Shown here one piece after another: positions 42,563 through 50,767 of a stretch of DNA of 64,000 nt. A program made the translations under genes and the position numbers. This DNA is from Flavipsychrobacter sp. Its GTDB lineage: Bacteria > Bacteroidota > Bacteroidia > Chitinophagales > Chitinophagaceae. The notes below the pieces were generated by a model. It made no database searches. It was not told the DNA's origin and worked only from the letters and a program-made list of their open reading frames with translations. How positions within the stretch are numbered: the stretch's first letter is position 1; every line of letters starts with the position of its first letter. The DNA is taken from positions 62,001 to 126,000 of the forward strand of contig JAEUVX010000004.1 of assembly GCA_016786615.1 (NCBI GenBank), read 5' to 3'.

Positions 42563-43570
42563 ATGAAAAAGGCTTTGTACGGATATATTGTTTTGCTGAT
42601 TGTGGCTTTCGCATCTTGTAAGGGAGAGAAAAAGACAAGTGCTGACAGTAACCCGTTGTTTCAGAACGGAGAACTGAAAGCGATTACCGATAAGATAAGT
42701 GAAGACCCGAATAACGCAGCCCTGTATTTTGAAAGGGGCAACAAGCTGCATAAAATGCAGGAAGACTCGCTGGCGATACTGGACCTGAAAAAAGCAGCAA
42801 CGCTGGATAGCAGCAAGGCAGAATACTTCAGTGCAGTAGGCGATATACTGTTTGAACATAAAGACATCAGCGGTAGTGCTATATGGATTGAAAAAGCACT
42901 GGCAAGAAACCCGGAAGATAGAAACGCGCAACTGAAACTGGCAAAAATGTTTGTGTATATAAAAGAATATACCAAAGCATTTCAGGCAATCAATACCGTA
43001 CTGAGGCAGGATGTGTATGCTGCCGAAGGCTATTTTCTGAAAGGTATGATATACAAAGACCTGAAAGATACATCGAGGTCTATTTCCAGCTTCAGGACGG
43101 CAGTGCAGATGGATGCGCAACATAAAGAGTCATTCATACAACTGGGGCAGATATTCAGTATCAAAAGAGACCCGTTGGCACTTTCGTACTACGATAACGC
43201 GTATAAATCAGACACAACGGATGTGTTCCCGTTATTTGCAAAAGGCGTATTCTATCAGGACCAGCATGAATATGAACTGGCAAAGAAAGAATACCGCAAT
43301 GCTATACTTCACGACCGCTCTTATCTTGATGCATACTTTAATATGGGCTATGTGTATATGCAGCAAGACTCTTTTGAAAAAGCACTGCGCCAGTATGAAT
43401 TGATTGCTAACCTCGATCAGACCAATGCCGAAGCGTATTATAACAAAGGCGTAGCCTACGAAAAAATGGGTAAGAAACCCGAAGCTATAGCACAGTATCA
43501 GCAGGCACTGGTATTCGACGAAAAATATGATTTGCCGAAGGAAGCATTAGCACGCCTCGGAGCAAAATAA
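42563..43570 (+). CDS. TPR-repeat lipoprotein
   Basis: A 335-residue lipoprotein (lipobox VAFASC, Cys16) from the ATG at 42563; an upstream ATG at 42458 lies inside the divergent gene and is rejected. From about residue 35 to the end run eight or so tetratricopeptide repeats, e.g. AALYFERGNKLHKMQEDSLA, KKEYRNAILHDRSYLDAYFN and AEAYYNKGVAYEKMGKKPEA. TPR lipoproteins usually serve as periplasm-facing protein scaffolds; the partner is not evident. Confidence 0.88.
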   Translation: MKKALYGYIVLLIVAFASCKGEKKTSADSNPLFQNGELKAITDKISEDPNNAALYFERGNKLHKMQEDSLAILDLKKAATLDSSKAEYFSAVGDILFEHKDISGSAIWIEKALARNPEDRNAQLKLAKMFVYIKEYTKAFQAINTVLRQDVYAAEGYFLKGMIYKDLKDTSRSISSFRTAVQMDAQHKESFIQLGQIFSIKRDPLALSYYDNAYKSDTTDVFPLFAKGVFYQDQHEYELAKKEYRNAILHDRSYLDAYFNMGYVYMQQDSFEKALRQYELIANLDQTNAEAYYNKGVAYEKMGKKPEAIAQYQQALVFDEKYDLPKEALARLGAK

Positions 43571-43592
43571 CTAAGGGTGATACCTATTAGAA

Positions 43593-43636
43593 AAAAGCGT
43601 TTTAAAACATTATATTTATTGTTTTAAAACGCTTTT
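43593..43636 (+). terminator. 16-bp perfect hairpin built from two GTTTTAAAAC palindromes
   Basis: AAAAGCGTTTTAAAAC (43593-43608) and GTTTTAAAACGCTTTT (43621-43636) are exact inverted copies around a 12-base AT loop, ending in TTTT. As RNA it is a strong terminator after the TPR gene; each arm also contains the self-palindrome GTTTTAAAAC, with 22 bp between starts, so as DNA it could be a pair of operator sites. The TTG start of the next gene is only 4 bases beyond. Confidence 0.7.
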
Positions 43637-43640
43637 CCCG

Positions 43641-44096
43641 TTGAATAAACTCAGGTATATATTTTCAGTTTGCATGCTGCTCGTTTCCTTTTCGGCAGCA
43701 GCGCAGGATGATGAAGGAGACCCGCTGGCACCAGACCTGTCGGTAAAGCAAATACCTACTGACAGCCTCATTGATATAACCATAACACAAAGAGATGCAT
43801 CGGCATTGGAGTATTATGTGTTGTACACTTTTCAGTACCAGTATAGCCCGAAGGAAAAACTGAAAGGCGAAATAATGCTGCCTAAAAAAGATGATATATA
43901 TAAAGATAAGCGCAGCCTGAAATTGAAACTCTGTATTGTTACCAGCTTTATAAACAGCTATAAGGGTGTAGCCGGACCGCCTATGGAAGTAGGTGATTAT
44001 GTGCAGATAACAGGTGATGACGGAAAGAAGCATTATTTCAACTTCGACCCCGAGCTGCCCGACCCGGTATTTACCATTTGTGATAATAATAAATAA
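43641..44096 (+). CDS. Exported protein of unknown function, TTG start
   Basis: A 151-residue protein. The TTG at 43641 gives a full signal peptide (MNKLRYIFSVCMLLVSFSAA, cleavage after AQ), whereas the first ATG (43674) would cut it in half, so I choose TTG. The mature part is a single beta-rich domain with DITITQRDASALEYYVLYTF and GDYVQITGDDGKKHYFNFDP; no family recognised. It starts 4 bases after a 16-bp hairpin that would mask its start in any read-through transcript. Fourteen bases separate it from the next gene. Confidence 0.7.
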   Translation: MNKLRYIFSVCMLLVSFSAAAQDDEGDPLAPDLSVKQIPTDSLIDITITQRDASALEYYVLYTFQYQYSPKEKLKGEIMLPKKDDIYKDKRSLKLKLCIVTSFINSYKGVAGPPMEVGDYVQITGDDGKKHYFNFDPELPDPVFTICDNNK

Positions 44097-44110
44097 CTCC
44101 TGTAGCTGAT

Positions 44111-44956
44111 TTGAGACTGTTTATATATATCGTAGTATGTGTGTGCATGTTTACATCGTATGTAAATACATGCTTCGCCCAGAAGAAAAAGACAGCCCCG
44201 CAAACAGACCTTGCAGAACGTACACCATATAAAGACGCGACTTCGAAAAAAGATACTGTAGAGGTGATATACCAGAGAGTGCCTGCTAAAGCACCCAAAC
44301 AGGCAGAGGTTGTAACACCGTTGTACAAAGTGAAAGAAACGGTTATTACAAAGCCATCATCCAAAGATTCGTTTTTCAAAAAAAACCTGCCTATAGTGTA
44401 TGATACTGTCAAGTTCAGAAGAAAGCCAAAGAATGAAGATGAAGTAGCGGAAACAAAACCAATGCCTGCACCGATAAATAACACTGCAGTAGCTGATAAG
44501 AAACCCGGTGCAGTAAAACCGGTGGATACGGAACCGGTAGTAAAAGAAGGGGTTTGTAAATGTGTAAACATTGCCATTGCCGCGCAGGATACCATCCGGT
44601 TTGAGGATTATGTAAACTATAGTTTTGTATTCAGGAATGATTGTAAGGCAGAGGTGTTTGTACACTCAGGCAGCTTCAGGTTTGTAGTTGCCGATTACTT
44701 TGGCAAGCCTGTAAAACGCATCCGCAAGCTGGATTTCATCAAACGATTCGACCATCCTGAATTTGTAAGGCTCAGCCCGGGAGAAACCTACGAATACCGT
44801 TTTGCCGACGATCCGTTTTTTGAGTACGAGCTGTCGAGGGGCATGCAATACAGATTTACCTTTATATACAACAACCAGGCGAATAAGTACAGGGCAGCAC
44901 CTGCCAAAACATTTCATTGTGCAGAGTCTAAAGAGCATGTGATTACTGTCAAGTAA
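44111..44956 (+). CDS. Exported protein of unknown function, TTG start
   Basis: A 281-residue protein with signal peptide MRLFIYIVVCVCMFTSYVNT ending CFAQ, again from a TTG (44111) because the nearest ATG (44147) lies inside the signal sequence. A Lys/Pro-rich low-complexity region covers about 25 to 145. The C-terminal 130 residues form a compact domain with CKCVNIAIAAQDTIRFEDYV, VFRNDCKAEVFVHSG and SPGETYEYRFADDPFFEYEL, containing three cysteines, reminiscent of an Ig-like fold. It probably shares a transcript with the preceding gene. Confidence 0.7.
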   Translation: MRLFIYIVVCVCMFTSYVNTCFAQKKKTAPQTDLAERTPYKDATSKKDTVEVIYQRVPAKAPKQAEVVTPLYKVKETVITKPSSKDSFFKKNLPIVYDTVKFRRKPKNEDEVAETKPMPAPINNTAVADKKPGAVKPVDTEPVVKEGVCKCVNIAIAAQDTIRFEDYVNYSFVFRNDCKAEVFVHSGSFRFVVADYFGKPVKRIRKLDFIKRFDHPEFVRLSPGETYEYRFADDPFFEYELSRGMQYRFTFIYNNQANKYRAAPAKTFHCAESKEHVITVK

Positions 44957-44991
44957 TCATGGTTTTCAACAATTTCTGCTAACAATACTTT

Positions 44992-45024
44992 AACTGTTAA
45001 TGTAATGCGTATTAACGGTTTTTT
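44992..45024 (+). terminator. Intrinsic terminator
   Basis: AACTGTTAAT and ATTAACGGTT pair over 10 positions with one G-T pair, around a 9-base loop, and TTTT follows. It lies 36 bases past the stop at 44956. Confidence 0.7.
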
Positions 45025-45058
45025 GTGACCAATCAGCATTTGGAGGATTATACATTTG
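45023..45058 (+). promoter_or_regulatory. Possible promoter before the first paralogous lipoprotein
   Basis: TTG at 45023-45025, a 25-base spacer (longer than usual) and an exact TACATTTG at 45051-45058, 23 bases before the ATG at 45082. Confidence 0.4.
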
Positions 45059-45081
45059 GTGCTCACAAAAAACCATATAAT

Positions 45082-45846
45082 ATGAAACAAGTACTCTACC
45101 TGGCTGCAATAGCTACTCTTGTCGCAACATCTTGTAATAAAGCTACGCCTGTTGTAGAAACCGACATCAAAGAGCTGAATTTTAATAACCAAAGCTCTCA
45201 GCCAATGTATGTAAAAGTTTACAGGACAAGCAATGACTACATGCTATCGAAGAACGAGGTCTATTCAAATACTGTTCAGCCGTATAATCGTGTGATATGG
45301 GAAGTGCCTGACAATACCCCGTTGTATTATGTAGACTGGTACACGGATGGGTATCATACAAGCAATTGGGGATATAAAAAAACCGGATCGGTTGACTACG
45401 AATACCTGGTGCGCATGAATAATAACAACGATAATGTAGTGTATTGCAATTACAACCTGCACAATAACCAGTGGGGGCGGAATACCATCATCAGGGGCAA
45501 CGAAGCTAAAAGTGAGTGGGCGGCTGTAGATATACTTGATAAGGATGGTAAGTCAGTGAAAAATACGTTACCTGAATGGAAACGGTATTATCACCTGTAT
45601 CTGTATAAAGATATGTCTTACGACCTGCGTACAAAAAATGAGGAAGGTGTTGAGGTCAGGTATCAGAGTTACTACGAATTAGAGCGCCAGAAATATAGTA
45701 TTCAGACATTGAGGTTGCTCGACAAGATTCATAATAAGTTACATGAAGCATATACGGTTGCTGAATTGCCAATACAAGGAGGAACTTATACTAAAGACTC
45801 ATTATTGCTGACAATACCGGGGGGGTACGTTGTGTTGGTGAGATAA
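45082..45846 (+). CDS. Lipoprotein, first of a paralogous pair
   Basis: A 254-residue lipoprotein (lipobox VATSC, Cys18) from the ATG at 45082. Residues 30 to 100 align with the next gene: KELNFNNQSSQPMYVKVYR, VIWEVPDNTPLYYVDWY and SNWGYKKTG match KEVNFNNKLNQPVHIRVYR, YLWQVPEEVDKYYFVDWY and GNWGYRKF. Both continue with an Asn-rich strand, a W-x-(A/S)-(V/I)-D-I segment and a final GGYVVLVR/DGWVVFARQ strand. The fold appears all-beta; no named family. Probably an outer-membrane-anchored surface protein. Confidence 0.75.
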   Translation: MKQVLYLAAIATLVATSCNKATPVVETDIKELNFNNQSSQPMYVKVYRTSNDYMLSKNEVYSNTVQPYNRVIWEVPDNTPLYYVDWYTDGYHTSNWGYKKTGSVDYEYLVRMNNNNDNVVYCNYNLHNNQWGRNTIIRGNEAKSEWAAVDILDKDGKSVKNTLPEWKRYYHLYLYKDMSYDLRTKNEEGVEVRYQSYYELERQKYSIQTLRLLDKIHNKLHEAYTVAELPIQGGTYTKDSLLLTIPGGYVVLVR

Positions 45847-45856
45847 TTTTTTTCTT

Positions 45857-45883
45857 CAAATTGCCATTTTGGCGTAAAATTTG
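45857..45883. promoter_or_regulatory. Imperfect inverted repeat between the paralogous lipoprotein genes
   Basis: CAAATTGCCA and TGGCGTAAAATTTG form an imperfect palindrome centred on TTT, beginning 11 bases after the first stop and about 67 bases before the second ATG. It could be an operator or a small hairpin; there is no T-run, so it is not a terminator. Confidence 0.35.
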
Positions 45884-45949
45884 CATACTAGCTATTAATA
45901 ATCAACGTTATAAGAATAACTTTACAACCACAATCAAAACCAATACTCT

Positions 45950-46765
45950 ATGCGTATTCTTTCCCTTTGCGCGCTGTTGATAGCGCTTTCATTTACCGCT
46001 TGCAAAAAATCGGAATCGGATGATGTGCTTCGTAACGGCGCATCAAAAGAAGTGAACTTTAATAATAAGCTGAACCAACCTGTACACATAAGGGTGTATA
46101 GAGACCTTGATGACTACAAGCGTTCTGTAAACCCGGTATTATCGACCATGATAGAACCCAATGAGCGCTACCTGTGGCAAGTACCTGAGGAGGTGGATAA
46201 ATACTACTTTGTTGACTGGTATTCGGAAAACTACGTGTATGGCAACTGGGGCTACAGGAAATTTGCAGGTGCCTTTCCCGGAGGTACGCCCAATTACCTG
46301 AGTTATGAATTTCTGCTGCCGGTTACAGGTATCGTAAATAATATCTTTTACATGACAAGTGCATCGCTGAATGGTGGCTATGGCAGAAATATTGCATTGC
46401 TGGGCAATAACACGGAAAGCGTATGGAAAAGTATAGATATTGTTGACGGAGGATATTTGTACAAATCAAAGAAAAATAATGTGGACGGCTATAAGCTGTA
46501 CCACGAAATAGTGTTGAGAAAAGATATGAGTTGTACCTATAGTTACAAACTGTCTGACGGTTCGTTGAGAAAACTGAATACAAGGTATGAACTGGTAAAA
46601 AGCAATACACCGATGCAACGCTTTAAGATATACTCTGAAGAAGGCGAGCATAAAAGCTGGGAAGTATTGAATACCCGCACCCCGCTTACATACTACAACT
46701 GGGTAGGGCGCGATACGATGATGATGGCAAACAATGACGGATGGGTGGTGTTTGCAAGACAATAA
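45950..46765 (+). CDS. Lipoprotein, second of a paralogous pair
   Basis: A 271-residue lipoprotein (lipobox FTAC, Cys18) similar over its whole length to the product of 45082-45846, including EVNFNNKLNQPVHIRVYRDL, NYVYGNWGYRKF, SVWKSIDIVDG and NDGWVVFARQ. The divergence (roughly a third of visible positions identical by eye) indicates an old tandem duplication. It ends at a bidirectional terminator. Function unknown. Confidence 0.75.
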   Translation: MRILSLCALLIALSFTACKKSESDDVLRNGASKEVNFNNKLNQPVHIRVYRDLDDYKRSVNPVLSTMIEPNERYLWQVPEEVDKYYFVDWYSENYVYGNWGYRKFAGAFPGGTPNYLSYEFLLPVTGIVNNIFYMTSASLNGGYGRNIALLGNNTESVWKSIDIVDGGYLYKSKKNNVDGYKLYHEIVLRKDMSCTYSYKLSDGSLRKLNTRYELVKSNTPMQRFKIYSEEGEHKSWEVLNTRTPLTYYNWVGRDTMMMANNDGWVVFARQ

Positions 46766-46785
46766 TTCAATGTGTTTTTGTATAA

Positions 46786-46816
46786 AAATAAAGGGAGCTA
46801 AATGCTCCCTTTATTT
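46786..46816. terminator. Bidirectional intrinsic terminator between convergent genes
   Basis: AAATAAAGGGAGC and GCTCCCTTTATTT form a perfect 13-bp stem with a 5-base loop. It lies 20 bases past the plus-strand stop and reaches into the last codon of the minus-strand gene. Confidence 0.88.
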
Positions 46817-47426
46817 ATGATCTGAATTGTTCTATTTCTTCAAGGTTTTGTTTGATGGCTTTTATGTTGTTGAAGTATAATAAACGATATAATACAGCTA
46901 ATGAGATGAGCAGTGCAACGGAGCCGATGATGATGCGTGGCAGAAATACATCGGGCATATCCATGATATCGATATTGCGTACCCATTTTGTAAAAACTAT
47001 TAATAGTGCTGCTATGATTACAGGCGAGCAAATGAATGTCCATAGCCTTTCTTTACTTACCAGTAGCCTGAAGCGTTCCAGCGTACGTGCAGTATCGCTT
47101 ACTTTGCTGCTGCTGAAGTTGAGGCTTGTGAGCATTTTGTGTTTGTAGTAAAAAAGCACAAGGCTGGCAATAATAAACAGTAATGATATAAAGTATGATG
47201 CCATCATAAGTGTATTGCCGAATATGGTGGTGAATTGCAGTGCAAAGACAAGTATCAGTATACTGCATACAATGAGTCCGGTATATTCAAAGTTCAGTAT
47301 ATTCCTGATAGCATTTTTCGATTTGTCTTTCAGCATCATTTGCACCAGTTGTTCATTCAGTATTTTATTTTGCTGCAGTGCTTTATCGTATTGCTGCCAC
47401 AGGTTTTTCATTTCATCCAGTTCCAT
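46815..47426 (-). CDS. Four-helix membrane protein paired with an ECF sigma factor
   Basis: A 203-residue protein. About 45 polar, helical residues (MKNLWQQYDKALQQNKILNE) precede two hairpins of membrane helices (GLIVCSILILVFALQF and MMASYFISLLFIIASLVLFY; ICSPVIIAALLIVF and IIIGSVALLISLAVLYRLLY), and a charged helix ends the protein. It begins 20 bases after the sigma gene at 47447-47947 on the same strand. By position and topology it is a plausible anti-sigma factor of a type without a FecR domain, but this is inference. Confidence 0.75.
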   Translation of the reverse strand: MELDEMKNLWQQYDKALQQNKILNEQLVQMMLKDKSKNAIRNILNFEYTGLIVCSILILVFALQFTTIFGNTLMMASYFISLLFIIASLVLFYYKHKMLTSLNFSSSKVSDTARTLERFRLLVSKERLWTFICSPVIIAALLIVFTKWVRNIDIMDMPDVFLPRIIIGSVALLISLAVLYRLLYFNNIKAIKQNLEEIEQFRS

Positions 47427-47446
47427 TGTATAAATGTTTTTAACTG

Positions 47447-47947
47447 TTATTGTAATAATGGTTGCGCCTGTTTGCGCATTTTGTCTTTAATGCGGTTCAG
47501 TTTAGTACCTACATTGCTGATGGATATGCCGAGTATATCCGCTATTTCGGCATGGGGCCTGTCCTCGAGGTACAGTAGTATCAATGCCTTGTCCAGCGGT
47601 TGCAAAGCGCCTATCAGGCGATGCATTATTTTGTATTCTTCAGCATAGGGGCTGTGTGCATCATCCGCTATATTGGCATGAAGAAAATCGGGCACACTTA
47701 CTGCATTGTGTTTGTGCTGTTTGCGTTTGTGGGTGATGGCGGTATTCAATGCCACGCGGTACAGCCATGTGCTGATGGCAGCATCGCCACGGTAGCGTAT
47801 ATATCCGCTCCATGCCTGCAATACTATTTCCTGAAATAAATCGCGCGTATCTTCAGCATCTGCCGCATACAGGTGGCATACTTTATACACCAGCTTTTCA
47901 TGCTGTTGTATCATATTGGTAAACTCCTGCTGTAGTGCCGCTTGCAT
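47447..47947 (-). CDS. ECF RNA polymerase sigma factor
   Basis: A 166-residue sigma factor with region 2 (VCHLYAADAEDTRDLFQEIV, AISTWLYRVALNTAI) and region 4 (PLDKALILLYLEDRPHAEIA, ILGISISNVGTKLNRIKDKM). It is distinct from the FecI-like factor at 38283. It is the first gene of a two-gene set with the membrane protein downstream; no STN or TonB gene follows, so it belongs to another signalling type. Target genes unknown. Confidence 0.92.
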   Translation of the reverse strand: MQAALQQEFTNMIQQHEKLVYKVCHLYAADAEDTRDLFQEIVLQAWSGYIRYRGDAAISTWLYRVALNTAITHKRKQHKHNAVSVPDFLHANIADDAHSPYAEEYKIMHRLIGALQPLDKALILLYLEDRPHAEIADILGISISNVGTKLNRIKDKMRKQAQPLLQ

Positions 47948-48018
47948 ATTGATGGTTCAGATAATATACAATTATTAGTAGCGGGTGGCTACATAATATC
48001 ACACGCGGCCCGAAAAAA

Positions 48019-49530
48019 TTATTCTACTACCAGCTTGCTGCTATAGTACCTGCTGCCTGCGGCGTTGTATATATTATATATATAGTTGCCTGCGGCAATT
48101 CCGTTCAACGGCAACGCAATACTGTGATTAGTTGCAGCATATTGTTTGAAGCCGCTTGCATATACTGTACGTCCGTGCATATCTGTAATTGTTATCAGCA
48201 GTGTTTCAGGCTGCTGCAATTGCAGTTGCAGGTGTGCTGTGTTCTTTGCGGGGTTCGGGAAAACCGTTGCAGCGCCTTTGAACGAAACATTGGCGACACT
48301 GACTTTTTTGTAGTTGAACTTCAGCATCTCCTCTCCTGATACATTGCAGTCTATAGCCCTGAAGTACAAATCATCGCCTACGGGTAATAGTTGCTGCGGA
48401 TTGCTGCTGAGCGCACCTGCGCACAGGTTGAACACAAGTGATGGTGCAGTGCTGCCATCATAAGCCCACAGTTCTACGCCAATTGTATCGTTATATGCGG
48501 TGAAATATATTTTGCCGCCATAGTTGGTTATCCATTCAGGCTCCGATGTATTGGTGCCGTTTACACTTGCCGCCACTACAGCATTGCCGGTACCGGGGTC
48601 GTAGCTGTATAATTGTTTTTCGGTAGCTGAGTTCATCCCCGAGAAGTATATTTTGGTGCCCATCTGTGCTATGATGGGTTTGGGTACATCAGGCAAGCTG
48701 CTGAGCCCGCCGGCAACAATATCCGTAAGCCTTGCAGGTGGGTTATTGCCATCTATTACGTATAATTCTCTGCCAAAGGCAACATCTTCGGCAGTGAAGT
48801 ATAGCTTGCCATTGATGATGGTAAAATTTTGCGGATTGGAAGGTGCATTGCCGGGGTTGATATCCATAACCATTGAGGCGGTACTGCCGAGTATATTATA
48901 CATCCAAAGCTCGTTATTGCCCAAGCCGCTATCGGCGGTGAAGTAGATATTATTATTGTAAGCAATGATATTGCCGGTGATGCTGCTGTCGGCCCCCGCG
49001 TTAATATCCGTAAGGCGGGTATTCTGGTTCAGGTTGGGGTCGTAGCACCAAAGCTCATAACCCTCTGTTGTGGTTCTTGCCCTGAAGTATAGTTTGTTAT
49101 TAAGTGTTACAAAATTATCGGGTGCGCTGCCATCGGTACCCGATTCTATTTCGGGGGTCATCAAAGGTGTGCCGCTGCCGCTGTAAGAAAACAGCTCTGT
49201 ACCGCTGATGCCGTTATCGGCAGTAAAGTAGAGTTTGCTGCCCAGTTGCGCTATAGGGTTGATATAATACTGACTGATAGCATTGCCGCCTAAAGGGTTT
49301 ATATCGTTGACAATAACAGGGGCAGTGCTGCCATCTGTAGTATGCAGTTCCCAACCCTTAGTACCATTATTGGCATAGAAGGCTATTTTGGTGCCGAATT
49401 GGGTAATGTGTAATGGAAACGATGGTGCGGTGCCGGTATTGACATCGAACCTGGTAAGGCCGGGTTGGGCGCTTGTATATATAGCAGACAGGCTGAATAT
49501 TGCTGACAGAACCAGTTTGGAGGTGTTCAT
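48019..49530 (-). CDS. T9SS-secreted ELWxxDG-repeat protein
   Basis: A 503-residue protein from the ATG at 49530, signal peptide ending YTSAQ. Seven or eight repeats of 45 to 50 residues carry the ELWxxDG-type motif: GWELHTTDGSTAP, GTELFSYSGSGTP, GYELWCYDPN, NNELWMYN, GRELYVIDGNNPP, KQLYSYDPG and GVELWAYDGSTAP, each with a K-L/I-Y-F-T/S-A strand before it. The last 80 residues form a type A sorting domain (TVFPNPAKNTAHLQLQ, LPLNGIAAGNYIYNIYN). Predicted secreted propeller; ligand unknown. Confidence 0.88.
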   Translation of the reverse strand: MNTSKLVLSAIFSLSAIYTSAQPGLTRFDVNTGTAPSFPLHITQFGTKIAFYANNGTKGWELHTTDGSTAPVIVNDINPLGGNAISQYYINPIAQLGSKLYFTADNGISGTELFSYSGSGTPLMTPEIESGTDGSAPDNFVTLNNKLYFRARTTTEGYELWCYDPNLNQNTRLTDINAGADSSITGNIIAYNNNIYFTADSGLGNNELWMYNILGSTASMVMDINPGNAPSNPQNFTIINGKLYFTAEDVAFGRELYVIDGNNPPARLTDIVAGGLSSLPDVPKPIIAQMGTKIYFSGMNSATEKQLYSYDPGTGNAVVAASVNGTNTSEPEWITNYGGKIYFTAYNDTIGVELWAYDGSTAPSLVFNLCAGALSSNPQQLLPVGDDLYFRAIDCNVSGEEMLKFNYKKVSVANVSFKGAATVFPNPAKNTAHLQLQLQQPETLLITITDMHGRTVYASGFKQYAATNHSIALPLNGIAAGNYIYNIYNAAGSRYYSSKLVVE

Positions 49531-49712
49531 AAAATAAGTCTTTAAATAACGCTTCAATCTTTTGCGGTAATGATAAAGTTAGTAAAACAGTCGATTTCTG
49601 ACGACTGTATTGTATAATGACAGGTTTTGCGGCAGAATAGTGAGGTATAAATTTTATTCCTATATGGGGATAAATATTGATTGCGGTCAATGATATATTT
49701 TTACTTTATCGA

Positions 49713-49720
49713 TATATTTG
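49713..49720 (+). promoter_or_regulatory. -7 box TATATTTG upstream of the 110-residue gene
   Basis: An exact TAnnTTTG, 22 bases before the ATG at 49743, in an AT-rich region of about 210 bases with no other gene. Confidence 0.4.
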
Positions 49721-49742
49721 AATCCTGTATAAGATTGCCATA

Positions 49743-50075
49743 ATGAAAGAGAACTCCTTAAGCATTGCCGAGGCTAAAGCCTTGTGTAAAGAATATCAAC
49801 ATATTGTAGGCCAGCCTTTTTGCGGCGAGTACCGCGAATTGGGGGATGTAAAAGCCGTAGTGATAGCCCCGCATGGAAAACTGGATAAATGGGTGTTTAC
49901 GAAATATTACCAGAAATTCGGTAATGCGGAACAAGCACTGTCCTTTTACACAGGCGATTTGTATGATGTTGTTTTGATAGGTGCGGATAAGAATGGCAAT
50001 GTAGTAAGCAGGGACCTGGAAGCCCACCTGGCTTATGTTTCATCCAACCCGGATTTGTTTATTGAGTTAGATTAA
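49743..50075 (+). CDS. Conserved-looking cytoplasmic protein of unknown function
   Basis: A 110-residue protein without signal peptide or membrane segment. It has an N-terminal helix (SIAEAKALCKEYQHIVG), two beta-strand segments (KAVVIAPHG, YDVVLIGADKNGNVVSR) and an acidic end. The compact alternation of helix and strand suggests one small globular domain; I do not recognise it. A stem-loop at 50107-50141 follows the stop. Confidence 0.65.
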   Translation: MKENSLSIAEAKALCKEYQHIVGQPFCGEYRELGDVKAVVIAPHGKLDKWVFTKYYQKFGNAEQALSFYTGDLYDVVLIGADKNGNVVSRDLEAHLAYVSSNPDLFIELD

Positions 50076-50106
50076 TTTTTTTGTTTAAAATTTAATACCC
50101 GAATTG

Positions 50107-50141
50107 CCGTATAGTTTGCACAAAATATTTGCAAACTACGG
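50107..50141. other. Stem-loop after the 110-residue gene
   Basis: CCGTATAGTTTGCA (50107-50120) pairs with TGCAAACTACGG (50130-50141) with a 2-base bulge and a 9-base loop. A T-rich but broken tail (GCGTTTTATCTTT) follows, so it may be a weak terminator. Confidence 0.5.
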
Positions 50142-50340
50142 GATAGCGTTTTATCTTTAGAAAAGTACACAACCCTAATGTGCATCCGGCAATGAAGTAG
50201 AGGCTGTCTTTACTATTACCATAAAAATGCACTCCGATACATTTTCCCTGTATTAAGGGTGGCAGAGAGATTATTAACGGACTGTTTTTTAAAACGGTTT
50301 GTATTTTATTGTCATCATCAAACTAACTATTCTGACTAAA

Positions 50341-50625
50341 ATGAATCGTGAGCAAAACCTCGTAGAAGTTTTCACGAAAATGGCCACCAATATTGCTGCA
50401 AGGTATACCATTGATATACAGGCTGCTACTGCTATAAAAGGCAAACGTCCTGAATTTGAAGAACTCATGCAGTTTTTGCAACAGCTTGATAAAGAGCTGA
50501 CCACACAAGGTGTGAAAACACTGGAAGCCTATAAAAATGAAACAGGCGATATCCCGGATACACTCACAAAAGAAATCAAGCAAATAATAACCGATACGAT
50601 AGAGCAGTTTGTAAAAAAGCTTTAA
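50341..50625 (+). CDS. Small helical protein of unknown function
   Basis: A 94-residue protein from the ATG at 50341; the open frame reaches 50299 but those codons look untranslated. Nearly all helical, with NREQNLVEVFTKMATNIAAR, KGKRPEFEELMQFLQQLDKE and a final IKQIITDTIEQFVKKL, highly charged, no signal peptide. Possibly a small regulatory or structural bundle; no family recognised. Confidence 0.6.
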   Translation: MNREQNLVEVFTKMATNIAARYTIDIQAATAIKGKRPEFEELMQFLQQLDKELTTQGVKTLEAYKNETGDIPDTLTKEIKQIITDTIEQFVKKL

Positions 50626-50767
50626 CCGACTGTTACATATTTATCAGGTATTCAGATATTAATATCATTTTAATGTCTATTGTGCTGCGCAGGCATGTTT
50701 CTTTACTTATATTAATAACGCAAGTAGTGGTATGTAATGCCTGTATGCTTGTTTTTATAATGTTTGT

